Below, one piece after another: positions 1-6,571 of a DNA stretch of 11,491 bases. The stretch is from Actinomycetes bacterium (GTDB taxonomy: Bacteria; Actinomycetota; Acidimicrobiia; Acidimicrobiales; RAAP-2). The stretch is taken from NCBI GenBank assembly GCA_021801615.1, contig JAJYXS010000223.1, forward strand, positions 1 to 11,491, in the 5' to 3' direction. Position 1 is the stretch's first letter, and every line of letters starts with the position of its first letter. The notes below the pieces were generated by a model that saw only the letters and a program-made list of their open reading frames with translations, was not told where the DNA came from and ran no database searches. The position numbers were made by a program, and so were the translations under genes.

Positions 1-298
1 CGCCTTTCGACGTGGAGCCGGCACCAGGCTGGCGAGGGCGGCCCCCGGGGGGGTAGGGGCCACGCTCGCCGACCGGCCGGCCGGGAGGCTCCCCCCGGTC
101 GTCGAGGACGAACCTACGGGCTCGCCGGCGGTGCGACCAGGGACCAAAGGCCCTTCGTGCCCGGGTGGTCTGCCCTGCCTCGGGGAGGTCGCGCGTCCGG
201 GCACCCGCGGGCATGCGAGCGCGACGTAGAGCGCGTCCGAGGACGACGGCCACCCGAAGAGCGCGCGGCATCGAGCGAAATTGAGGTGGAATACGTCT
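1..298. other. left-edge region without a supportable gene
   Basis: This very GC-rich stretch has no convincing coding region. One plus frame runs in from the left edge and stops at a TAG at 54-56, so the last codons of an upstream gene could end there. On the minus strand no stop occurs below position 113, so a gene starting at a GTG near 63 and leaving the window is also possible. Neither is long enough to recognise. The rest is taken as the upstream region of the PHP gene, with a DosR-like palindrome at 139-154. I see no clear -35/-10 pair. Confidence 0.5.
139..154. promoter_or_regulatory. DosR/DevR-like palindromic box
   Basis: The sequence AGGGACCAAAGGCCCT is an imperfect inverted repeat. 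Read on the minus strand it fits the mycobacterial DosR pattern GGGACTTNNGNCCC with one mismatch in the first half-site. It lies about 145 bp upstream of the GTG at 299 and could serve the PHP-pdtaS unit or a gene leaving to the left. No DosR gene is in the window. The match is by eye; in such GC-rich DNA a chance match is possible. Confidence 0.4.
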
Positions 299-1294
299 GT
301 GCTCGACTACCACCTGCACCTGTGGCCGCACACGCAGCACGACGCTCCGCTGGCGCTGGAGCAGGTGGCCTCCTACTGCGAGCGGGCGCAGGATGCCGGG
401 GTGGTCGAGATCGCACTGACCGAGCACCTCTTCCGCTTCGTGCAGGCGGACCGGCTGCTCGCGGGGTTCTGGGACGACGTGGACGCGCCCGAGCCGCTGC
501 GCCGCTCGATGGCCGAGTACTGGCGGTTCCACGTCGCTGCCGACCTGGACGAGTACGTCTCGACGGTGCTCGAGGCCAAGCGCCAGGGGCTCCCGGTCGT
601 CCTCGGCCTCGAGGTCGACTACTACCGGGGCCGCATGGACGAGGTCGCCGCACTGCTCGCGGGCTACCCCTTCGACGTCCTCCTCGGCTCGGTCCACTGG
701 ATCGGCGACTGGCGCTTCGACGATCTCGACGACCCCGTCTCGATGGCCGAGTGGTCGGCGAGGGAGGTCGACGACTGCTGGGACGCGTACGCCGACGCGT
801 TCGCCGAGCTGGCTGCGACCAGGACCTGCGACGTCTTCGCGCACCCTGATCTCGTGAAGGTGACCGGTCGCGTCCCCGAGCGTCCCCAGGAGTGGTGGGA
901 CCGGCTGGCGGACGCCGCGGCGAGCAGCGGGATGGCGGCGGAGGTCTCGTCGGCGGGCTGGCGCAAGCCCGTCGCCGAGCAGTACCCCGCCCTCGGGCTG
1001 CTCGTCCGCCTCGCCGCGCGCGGCGTGCCGTTCACCACGGCCTCCGACGCCCACCACCTGTCGCACGTCGCCGATCGGGTGGGAGACCTGCACGCGCTGC
1101 TCCGCTCCGCGGGCATCGACCGGCTCACCGCCTACCGCCGCCGCCAGCCCCACACCCTGCCCCTCGCCGAGCGTCCTCACACCCTGCCCCTCGCCGAGCC
1201 TCCCCACGCCCTGCCCCTCTCCGAGCGTCCCCACACCCTGCCCATCTCCGAGCCCACGAGCTCGGGCACGGCCGCTTCGGACGGTTCGTCGTGA
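299..1294 (+). CDS. PHP-domain phosphoesterase, histidinol-phosphatase-like
   Basis: A 331-residue cytoplasmic metal-dependent phosphoesterase of the PHP superfamily, closest by motif to HisJ/HisK-type histidinol-phosphatases (hydrolysis of L-histidinol phosphate). Metal-ligand motifs appear in family order: HLH (residues 5-7), TEH (41-43), GLEVDY (103-108), GSVHW (130-134), HPD (182-184) and SDAHH (249-253). GTG 299 is preferred over TTG 281 because AGGTGGA (285-291) sits at ribosome-binding distance from it and the protein then begins directly at the first motif. The C-terminus beyond about residue 283 is not part of the fold: it is four copies of a 9-residue HTLPLAERP-like repeat followed by a Ser/Thr-rich tail. 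The stop overlaps the pdtaS start (GTGA), implying translational coupling. The substrate is not certain, since PHP proteins include other phosphatases, and no other histidine-biosynthesis gene is nearby. Confidence 0.85.
   Translation: MLDYHLHLWPHTQHDAPLALEQVASYCERAQDAGVVEIALTEHLFRFVQADRLLAGFWDDVDAPEPLRRSMAEYWRFHVAADLDEYVSTVLEAKRQGLPVVLGLEVDYYRGRMDEVAALLAGYPFDVLLGSVHWIGDWRFDDLDDPVSMAEWSAREVDDCWDAYADAFAELAATRTCDVFAHPDLVKVTGRVPERPQEWWDRLADAAASSGMAAEVSSAGWRKPVAEQYPALGLLVRLAARGVPFTTASDAHHLSHVADRVGDLHALLRSAGIDRLTAYRRRQPHTLPLAERPHTLPLAEPPHALPLSERPHTLPISEPTSSGTAASDGSS
1151..1258 (+). repeat. four tandem 27-bp repeats inside the PHP gene
   Basis: Units lie at 1151-1177, 1178-1204, 1205-1231 and 1232-1258. 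The first three differ at only a few positions and the fourth degenerates in its last bases. Because 27 is a multiple of three, each unit adds nine residues (HTLPLAERP type) to the C-terminus of the PHP protein, and gain or loss of units would keep the frame. The array ends about 30 bp before the overlapping pdtaS start. It has the form of a coding minisatellite. Confidence 0.9.
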
Positions 1295-2781
1295 CCACCC
1301 CGGCCGAGCTCGTCAGCACCGACCTCACGCCAGCGGAGCTCGCCCACCTGAAACGGCTCCTCGCCTCGTGGTCGGTGCTGGCCGACCTCTCCTTCTCGGA
1401 CCTGCTGCTCGTCGTGCCGACCCCCGAGGTGCCCGGAGAGGAGCCGGAGCTCGTCGTGATGGGGCAGATCCGGCCGAACAACCGCCCGACGATGCTCACC
1501 CAGGACCTCGTCGGCCAGACGGTGCCGAGGACCTCCTGGTCGCTGTCGGCGGCAGCGCTCGAGCGCGGGGAGGTCGTGCGCGGCGCGGTCCACCACCCGC
1601 TCGTCGGCGAGTCGGTGCCCGTCGAGAACGTCCCGGTGCGCTTCGGCGACAAGGTGATCGCGGTGATGGTGCGCGTGTACTCGCGCATCGTCGCCACGCC
1701 GGTCAGCATGTACGAGAAGAACTACTTCGAGGTGTTCGGCCGCCTGGTCGAGATGATCGTGGCCGGCGAGTTCCCCTTCGCGCAGGAGGACGTCGGGACC
1801 CAGGAGACCCCGAGAGTCGGCGACGGCTTCGTCCTGTGCGACGGAGAGGGACGCATCGTGTTCGCCTCCCCCAACGCGATCAACGCCCTCCATCGCATGG
1901 GCGTCTACTCGACCCCCGAAGGGCACACCCTGACAGAGCTCGGCGTGGAGTCGTCCGCCGTCCAGTGGGCGCTCGCCACGTGCCATCCGGTGGTGGAGGA
2001 GGTCGAGCGGCGGCCGGACGTGATCGTCCTCGTGCAGTGCGTCCCCCTGCTCGAGCAGCGCGTCGCGAACGGCGCCATGATCCTCATGCGCGATGTCACC
2101 GACGTGCGAAGGCTCGACCGGCTGCTCCTCTCCAAGGACGCGGCGATCCGCGAGGTCCACCACCGGGTCAAGAACAACCTCCAGACGATCTCCTCGCTGC
2201 TCAGCCTCCAGGCGCGCCGGCTCGGCTCGGAGGAGGGGAGGGCGGCTCTTCGCGAGGCGGAGCGGCGGATCCGCTCGATCGCGGTCGTGCACGAGATCCT
2301 GTCGAGGGACCCGAGCGACCAGGTGCCCTTCGACGAGATCGTCTCCTCGCTCGTGCGGATGGCAGAGGACTCGGTGGTCTCGCCGGGATCGGTCGAGGTC
2401 ACCGTGGAGGGTGACCTCGGGGAGGTGACCGCCGACACCGCGACGCCGCTCGCGGTCGCGCTCGCCGAGATCCTGCAGAACGCCGCAGAGCACGCCTTCC
2501 CCGCGGCGAGCGGCGGGGCGCCCGGCGACGCGGGTGCGGGCTCGGGCGCCCCGACCGGCCACGTGCGGGTGACCCTCGCGCACGGGGGCCGGGGCCTCGA
2601 GATCTCCGTACGCGACGACGGCCGGGGCATCGACCCGGGCTTCGACATCTCCCGTACGACCAGTCTCGGGCTGTCGATCGTGCGCGACCTCGTCGTGAGC
2701 CAGCTGGGCGGGTCGATCGCGGTGGGCGCCGTCGCAGGCGGGGGGACGCTGGTCGAGATCCGGCTGCCGCCTCCCCGGTGA
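1291..2781 (+). CDS. pdtaS: PdtaS-like sensor histidine kinase
   Basis: A 496-residue soluble kinase with no membrane segment. The N-terminal GAF-like part (about 1-165) contains WSVLADLSFSDLLL and IRPNNRPT, closely resembling M. tuberculosis PdtaS. A PAS domain follows (about 176-270: GDGFVLCDGEGRIVFASPNA). The HisKA_2 dimerisation/phosphotransfer segment has HHRVKNNLQ at 290-298; His291 matches the invariant family histidine. The ATPase domain shows an N box (QNAAEHAF, Asn397), DDGRGID (442-448) and SLGLSIV (458-464). PdtaS phosphorylates the ANTAR-domain RNA-binding regulator PdtaR, which is not in this window. An Ala/Gly-rich insert (about 406-423) lies between the N box and the next strand. 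GTG 1291 gives GTGA overlap with the PHP gene; the frame is open further upstream, but that part only shadows the PHP gene. Convergence with whiB1 matches the mycobacterial order, supporting orthology. Confidence 0.9.
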   Translation: MTTPAELVSTDLTPAELAHLKRLLASWSVLADLSFSDLLLVVPTPEVPGEEPELVVMGQIRPNNRPTMLTQDLVGQTVPRTSWSLSAAALERGEVVRGAVHHPLVGESVPVENVPVRFGDKVIAVMVRVYSRIVATPVSMYEKNYFEVFGRLVEMIVAGEFPFAQEDVGTQETPRVGDGFVLCDGEGRIVFASPNAINALHRMGVYSTPEGHTLTELGVESSAVQWALATCHPVVEEVERRPDVIVLVQCVPLLEQRVANGAMILMRDVTDVRRLDRLLLSKDAAIREVHHRVKNNLQTISSLLSLQARRLGSEEGRAALREAERRIRSIAVVHEILSRDPSDQVPFDEIVSSLVRMAEDSVVSPGSVEVTVEGDLGEVTADTATPLAVALAEILQNAAEHAFPAASGGAPGDAGAGSGAPTGHVRVTLAHGGRGLEISVRDDGRGIDPGFDISRTTSLGLSIVRDLVVSQLGGSIAVGAVAGGGTLVEIRLPPPR

Positions 2782-2793
2782 GGCTCCTCGACA

Positions 2794-2843
2794 CCTGCCT
2801 CCGGCGACCTCCCCGGCGCCTGCCTCCGGAGACCTCCCCGGCG
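2794..2843. repeat. 25-bp direct tandem duplication
   Basis: Two adjacent 25-bp copies (2794-2818 and 2819-2843) differ at one base. They fill most of the 67-bp gap between the convergent pdtaS and whiB1 stops, where a transcription stop would be expected. Neither strand shows a long hairpin followed by a T run, so I do not call a terminator. Confidence 0.85.
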
Positions 2844-2848
2844 AGCGC

Positions 2849-3187
2849 TCAGCGCTGCAAGGCGTTCACAGCGATGGAGGTGACCGAACCCCCCGACCCT
2901 GCGGCGCTGCGCCGCGCGGCCAGCCACGCCCTGCGGAGCTTCCGGCGCTCCTCTTCGGAGGTCCCGCCCCAGATGCCCGACTCCTGGTTGGTCGCCAGCG
3001 CGAACTCGAGGCACGGCTCCTGCGCCTCGCAGGTGCGGCACACCCGCTTGGCCGCCTCGATCTGCTCGACCGCCGGACCCGTGGTGCCCACAGGGAAGAA
3101 GAGATCGGGCTCGGTGTCCCGGCACGCGGCGACGCGGCGCCAGTCGCCTGCGTCCCAATCCACCGTACGGTTCCAGATCAGCGCCAT
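2849..3187 (-). CDS. whiB1: WhiB1-like [4Fe-4S] transcription factor
   Basis: A 112-residue Wbl protein. The four cluster cysteines are Cys22, Cys50, Cys53 and Cys59, with the same 28-residue step from first to second cysteine as mycobacterial WhiB1, then C-x2-C-x5-C. The family turn GIWGG is at 71-75, followed by a basic Arg/Lys-rich segment (EEERRKLRRAWLAARR). DLFFPVG near the first cysteine is also typical of WhiB1. In mycobacteria WhiB1 is essential, binds the primary sigma factor region 4, and its cluster reacts with nitric oxide. ATG 3187 is chosen because a GGAGGA Shine-Dalgarno (plus 3195-3200) precedes it by 7 bases; an in-frame ATG at 3214 would place the CRP-type palindrome inside the gene. 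The tail after about residue 95 is longer than in M. tuberculosis and looks unstructured. Confidence 0.93.
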   Translation of the reverse strand: MALIWNRTVDWDAGDWRRVAACRDTEPDLFFPVGTTGPAVEQIEAAKRVCRTCEAQEPCLEFALATNQESGIWGGTSEEERRKLRRAWLAARRSAAGSGGSVTSIAVNALQR

Positions 3188-3203
3188 GCGTCGGTCCTCC
3201 GGT

Positions 3204-3219
3204 TGTGAACCCATTCACA
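3204..3219. promoter_or_regulatory. perfect CRP-type operator TGTGA-N6-TCACA
   Basis: The sequence TGTGAACCCATTCACA is a perfect match to the CRP/FNR-family consensus and a 6-4-6 inverted repeat. It ends 3 bases upstream of the whiB1 Shine-Dalgarno. In M. tuberculosis whiB1 is a known target of the cAMP receptor protein Rv3676, so the site is expected from family knowledge. Relative to the whiB1 promoter proposed at 3265-3292 the site lies downstream of the start, suggesting repression. Relative to a divergent GDPD promoter it is near -67, a possible activating position. Confidence 0.75.
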
Positions 3220-3264
3220 TATGCGGCCAGACGACAGGGCCGTCACGGAATGCGATCTCGTGGA

Positions 3265-3292
3265 ATTATAAGCAAACGTTCAAGAATTGCAA
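3265..3292 (-). promoter_or_regulatory. putative whiB1 promoter, overlapping a divergent -10
   Basis: On the minus strand TTGCAA (plus 3287-3292) and a perfect TATAAT (plus 3265-3270) are 16 bases apart, predicting a start near 3258 and a leader of roughly 70 bases for whiB1. The same AT-rich patch reads TATAAG on the plus strand (3267-3272), which would serve the GDPD gene with a start near 3279; no good plus-strand -35 is visible. It is the only AT-rich patch in the intergenic region. Confidence 0.55.
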
Positions 3293-3297
3293 GGAGG
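3291..3297 (+). promoter_or_regulatory. strong Shine-Dalgarno of the GDPD gene
   Basis: AAGGAGG is the strongest ribosome binding site in the window and fixes GTG 3302 as the start. It stands out because several neighbouring genes have weak sites or none. Confidence 0.8.
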
Positions 3298-3301
3298 TCC
3301 T

Positions 3302-4099
3302 GTGACCGCCATCTTCGCCCACCGGGGTTGCTGCGGCGTGCCTGCACCCCGGGAGAACACGCTCGCGGCCTTCGACGCGGCGCGCCGTTCGGGCGCGGAC
3401 GGCGTGGAGCTGGACGTGCGCGCCACCGCGGACGGCGCGCTGGTCGTCCACCACGACCGGGCGGTGCCCGGCGCAGGCGACGTCGGGCGGTTGCCGGTCG
3501 CGAAGCTGCCTCGCGAGGTCCCGCTGCTCGAGGACGCGCTCGCCGCGTGCGCAGGCGTCCAGGTCGACGTGGAGATCAAGGGCGGGCCCGACGAGGCCGT
3601 GCTCGTCGCGCGCCAGCTCGTCGCCCGCGAGCTCGCCGCGCGCCTGCTGGTCTCCCGCCAGCTCGCCGAGCCCGGTGCCGAGCCCGGCGCCCTCGCCGGG
3701 GTGCTCGTCTCCTCGTTCGACCCCGAGTGCCTCCTCGCCGTGCGCGAGCTCGCCCCGGAGGCTCCGACGGGGCTCCTCGTCGGGTGGGAGGGCGACGCAC
3801 GCGTCGCGCTGGACCGTGCGGCCGCGCTCGGCTGCGCGACCGTGCACCCGCACGTGACCCAGGTCGATGCCGGCCTGGTCGAGGCCGCCCGGGAGAGGGC
3901 GCTCGGGCTGTGCGTCTGGACGGTGAACGCCGACGCCGATCTCTCCCACATGGGGGCGCTCGGTGTGGAGGCCGTCGTGACGGACCGGGTCGACGCGGCC
4001 CTCGCGATCCTCCGCGGCCCGCGCACAGGCGTCGGAGCCGTCGCGAAGGGCCGCCTGGCCGGTTCCCCCGCGAGGAATGGCGGGGAGGGCCCGGGGTAG
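3302..4099 (+). CDS. glycerophosphodiester phosphodiesterase (GDPD family)
   Basis: A 265-residue TIM-barrel phosphodiesterase that hydrolyses glycerophosphodiesters to sn-glycerol 3-phosphate and an alcohol. Family residues are in place: HRG (7-9), ENT (18-20), ELD (36-38), HHD (50-52), VEIK (90-93), and the C-terminal VWTVN strand typical of the barrel. No signal peptide is visible, so it is probably cytoplasmic. GTG 3302 is chosen because a near-perfect AAGGAGG (3291-3297) lies 4 bases upstream; TTG 3287 would overlap this site. An Ala/Arg/Leu-rich insert near residues 100-130 looks low in complexity. The last about 20 residues lie outside the fold. etfB starts 14 bp downstream, so co-transcription is likely although no functional link is known. 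Confidence 0.88.
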   Translation: MTAIFAHRGCCGVPAPRENTLAAFDAARRSGADGVELDVRATADGALVVHHDRAVPGAGDVGRLPVAKLPREVPLLEDALAACAGVQVDVEIKGGPDEAVLVARQLVARELAARLLVSRQLAEPGAEPGALAGVLVSSFDPECLLAVRELAPEAPTGLLVGWEGDARVALDRAAALGCATVHPHVTQVDAGLVEAARERALGLCVWTVNADADLSHMGALGVEAVVTDRVDAALAILRGPRTGVGAVAKGRLAGSPARNGGEGPG

Positions 4100-4113
4100 T
4101 CAACAATGCGGCC

Positions 4114-4893
4114 ATGCATGTCGTCGTCTGTGTGAAGCAGATCCCCGACCCGGCCGCGCCCGGGTCGCTCAGGAAGGACACCCTCACGCTCGACCGCTCG
4201 GGCAAGCTCGTCATGGACGACTCGGACTCCTACGGGGTCGAGATGGCGCTGCAGCTCGCGAGCGGCGTGGACGGCAGCGAGGTGACCCTCGTGTCCATGG
4301 CGCCCGGGTCCGAGACCTCGGGGCTGCGCACCGCGCTGGCCATGGGCGCCGCGGACGCGATCCTCGTGAGCGACGACGCGCTCGCCGGCTCCGACGCGCT
4401 GTCCACGGCGAAGGTCCTCGCCGCCGCGATCCGCCGCGCGGAGCCCGACCTCGTGATCGCGGCGACCGAGTCGACCGACGGCTACACCGGGACCCTGCCG
4501 GTCCAGGTGGCGGAGCTGCTGGGCATGCCGTCGGTCACCTTCGCCAAGCGCGTGTCGACCGACGGGACGACGATCAAAGTGGAGCGCCAGACCGAGGCCG
4601 GCTACGACGACGTCGAGTGCCCGCTGCCGGCGGTCGTGACCGTGACCGCGGGGGTCGTCGAGCCCCGGTACCCGTCGTTCAAGGGGATCATGGCGGCGAA
4701 GTCCAAGCGCATCGACGTGCTCGGCCTGGCGGACCTCGGGATCGACGCGGCCGAGGTCGGCAGCCGCGGCGCACGCGAGGAGGTCCTCGACGTGGCGGAC
4801 GCCGAGGCGCGCGGCGGCGGCGAGATCGTGGTGGACGAAGGCGACGGCGCGCAGCGCATCGTCGCCTTCCTCGAGCAGCTGAAGGTGATCTGA
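4114..4893 (+). CDS. etfB: electron transfer flavoprotein beta subunit
   Basis: A 259-residue EtfB/FixA protein that pairs with EtfA to carry electrons from acyl-CoA and other dehydrogenases to the quinone pool; in this subunit AMP or a second FAD occupies the nucleotide site. The N-terminus MHVVVCVKQIPDP is typical. The segment 117-144 (ATESTDGYTG...VAELLGMPSVTF) is the nucleotide-binding region. The family signature runs from VERQTEAGYDDVECPLPAV to VEPRYPSFKGIMAAKSK (about 156-198). ATG 4114 starts at the family N-terminus but has no clear Shine-Dalgarno. The gene lies 14 bp after GDPD and one base before etfA. From sequence alone I cannot decide whether it is the simple or the bifurcating type; no bifurcation partner is nearby, which favours the simple type. 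Confidence 0.95.
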   Translation: MHVVVCVKQIPDPAAPGSLRKDTLTLDRSGKLVMDDSDSYGVEMALQLASGVDGSEVTLVSMAPGSETSGLRTALAMGAADAILVSDDALAGSDALSTAKVLAAAIRRAEPDLVIAATESTDGYTGTLPVQVAELLGMPSVTFAKRVSTDGTTIKVERQTEAGYDDVECPLPAVVTVTAGVVEPRYPSFKGIMAAKSKRIDVLGLADLGIDAAEVGSRGAREEVLDVADAEARGGGEIVVDEGDGAQRIVAFLEQLKVI

Positions 4894-4894
4894 C

Positions 4895-5860
4895 ATGGAC
4901 AGGATCTGGGTGCTCGCCGAGACGGGCGAGCAGGGGCCGACGCCGCTCACCCTCGAGCTGCTCGCCGCGGCTCGTGGGCTCGCGCCGAGGGTCGAAGCCG
5001 TCGCCTGGGGACCCGGCACCGCGTCGATCGCCGGCGTCCTCGGCGAGCACGGCGCGTCACGCGTCTACGACGTCGGCGACCTCGCCGGGGCGCTGCCCGG
5101 CGCGCCGGTCGCCGCCGCGATGGCCGCCTTGGTCGAGCGGGGCGAGCGGCCCGACGCGGTCCTCTTCCCCGCCTCCTACGACGGACGCGACGTCGCAGGG
5201 AGGCTGTCGGTCCGCCTCGACCGTCCGGTCCTCACGAACGTCACCGGGCTTTCCGTGCGCGACGGGTCGCTCGTCACCGAGCACCCGGTCTTTGGCGGCG
5301 CCCAGATCGTGCACGCGCGCTTCACCGGGGAAGGGCCCGGCATCTACGTCGTGCGCGCGAAGTCGTTCGCCGCGGCTTCTGCCGGCGGAGCCGCGGCGGA
5401 GGTCGTCGCGGCGCCGGCGGGCGACGTCGGCCCGACGGGTGCCGCGAGGATCGTCGAGCGCCACGCCGAGGAGGCGAGCGGACCGAAGCTCGACGAAGCG
5501 GCGGTGGTCGTCTCGGGAGGGCGCGGCCTCGGCTCGGCGGACAGCTACGCGCTGGTCGAAGAGCTCGCCCGCCTGCTGCACGGCGCGCCCGGGGCGAGCC
5601 GTGCGATCGTGGACGCAGGTTGGGTGCCGTACTCGCACCAGGTCGGCCAGACCGGCAAGACCGTGAAGCCGACACTGTACGTCGGGTGGGGGATCTCCGG
5701 TGCGACCCAGCGCCTCGTCGGGATGAAGGGCGCGAAGAGCATCGTCGCGATCAACAAGGACCGGGAGGCGCCGATCTTCTCGGTGGCGGACCTCGGCGTC
5801 GTCGGCGACGTGCACAAGGTGCTCCCGGCGCTGATCGAGGCGCTGAGGTCCAGATCCTGA
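4895..5860 (+). CDS. etfA: electron transfer flavoprotein alpha subunit
   Basis: A 321-residue EtfA/FixB protein holding the redox-active FAD of the ETF heterodimer. The C-terminal FAD domain has PKLDEAAVVVSGGRGL (198-212), ASRAIVDAG (234-242), HQVGQTGKTV (248-257), GISGATQR (266-273) and AINKDREAPIF (285-295). ATG 4895 follows the etfB stop by one base, and AAGGTGA (4882-4888) is at good spacing, so the pair is translationally linked. Oddity: Arg273 (CGC at 5711-5713) occupies the place where human ETF and most relatives have the flavin-contacting histidine of the GISGAxQH motif. The gene ends 9 bp from the convergent SCO1664-type gene with no intrinsic terminator visible. Confidence 0.95.
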   Translation: MDRIWVLAETGEQGPTPLTLELLAAARGLAPRVEAVAWGPGTASIAGVLGEHGASRVYDVGDLAGALPGAPVAAAMAALVERGERPDAVLFPASYDGRDVAGRLSVRLDRPVLTNVTGLSVRDGSLVTEHPVFGGAQIVHARFTGEGPGIYVVRAKSFAAASAGGAAAEVVAAPAGDVGPTGAARIVERHAEEASGPKLDEAAVVVSGGRGLGSADSYALVEELARLLHGAPGASRAIVDAGWVPYSHQVGQTGKTVKPTLYVGWGISGATQRLVGMKGAKSIVAINKDREAPIFSVADLGVVGDVHKVLPALIEALRSRS

Positions 5861-5869
5861 GGCTGGCGG

Positions 5870-6571
5870 TCAGACGAGCGGCCAGGGGTAGGGGCGGCCT
5901 GCGCCAGGAGCGGGGAGACGGCCCGCCCGTACGAGCGCCCTCGCCCGCCGGACGAGCGCGTCCAGCTCCTCGTCGTCGAGCAGCTCAAGGAGCTCGCCGG
6001 GGAGCGGCTCGGCTTCCACCCGCGCCAGCGCCTCACGGACGGCGTCGTCGAGGGGATCGCCGGCGAAGTCCCAGATGACCGTGCGCAGCTTCGGCTCGGC
6101 GTGGAAGGTGAGGCCGTGGTCGATCGCCCACAGCCTGCCCTCGGCGAGCAGCACGTGACCGCCCTTGCGATCGGCGTTGTTCGTGAGGACGTCGAACGCG
6201 GCGATGCGCCGGAGCTCTGGGTGCCAGCGCGGGTCGTCGCGCAAGGTGAAGTAGTGGGAGACCCCGTCCTCGTCCACCACGCGTTGGAGCGATCCCTCAC
6301 CGAACGGCGCGTCGGCGCGCAGCACGGTCTCGGGGACGACGTCCCAGCCGAGCCAGTCGGACACCACCCTCGCGGCGACCTCCCGGCGGTGGAGCCCCGG
6401 GGGGAAGTCCCACAGCTCCCGCTCGCCCCGGCGCGGCTTGTACACGGCGAGCAGCTCGCGCCCGTCCAGCGCGCACGTCACGAGCAGCGTGACGTTCGAG
6501 CTCCCGGCGATCCGGCCGTGCACCTCGATCGCTCCGCGGCCGAGGACCTCTGTGGCCGCGGGGTCGGTCAC
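5870..6571 (-). CDS. SCO1664-family PI3/4-kinase-like protein
   Basis: A 233-residue actinobacterial protein of the SCO1664 type with distant resemblance to PI3/4-kinase-fold enzymes. Visible elements: LAVYKPRRGERELWDFPPG (41-59) with Lys45 as a plausible nucleotide-binding lysine; REVAARVVSDWLGWDVVP (63-80); the catalytic-loop-like NNADRKGGHV (131-140); and the metal-binding-like AIDHG (149-153). Aspartates 134 and 151 would be the expected catalytic and metal residues. Whether it phosphorylates a protein or small molecule, or transfers AMP, is unknown. GTG 6571 overlaps the DUF3090 stop (GTGA), so it is the last gene of a three-gene coupled operon. Such trios recur in Actinobacteria, often, as I recall, near mycothiol biosynthesis gene mshC, which is not visible here. 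Confidence 0.85.
   Translation of the reverse strand: MTDPAATEVLGRGAIEVHGRIAGSSNVTLLVTCALDGRELLAVYKPRRGERELWDFPPGLHRREVAARVVSDWLGWDVVPETVLRADAPFGEGSLQRVVDEDGVSHYFTLRDDPRWHPELRRIAAFDVLTNNADRKGGHVLLAEGRLWAIDHGLTFHAEPKLRTVIWDFAGDPLDDAVREALARVEAEPLPGELLELLDDEELDALVRRARALVRAGRLPAPGAGRPYPWPLV

Noticed and set aside
892..1290. In-frame upstream extension of pdtaS
   Set aside because: It lies wholly within the PHP gene in another frame, gives Arg/Pro-rich sequence, and the PdtaS family N-terminus begins at about GTG 1291.
3600..3700. Ala/Arg/Leu-rich stretch in the GDPD gene as a possible insertion
   Set aside because: It keeps the frame and base composition of the gene and has no repeat boundaries, so it is better read as a variable loop or helix of the barrel.
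3280..5019. Long minus-strand open frame across GDPD, etfB and the start of etfA
   Set aside because: It spans three well-supported plus-strand genes and encodes low-complexity sequence.
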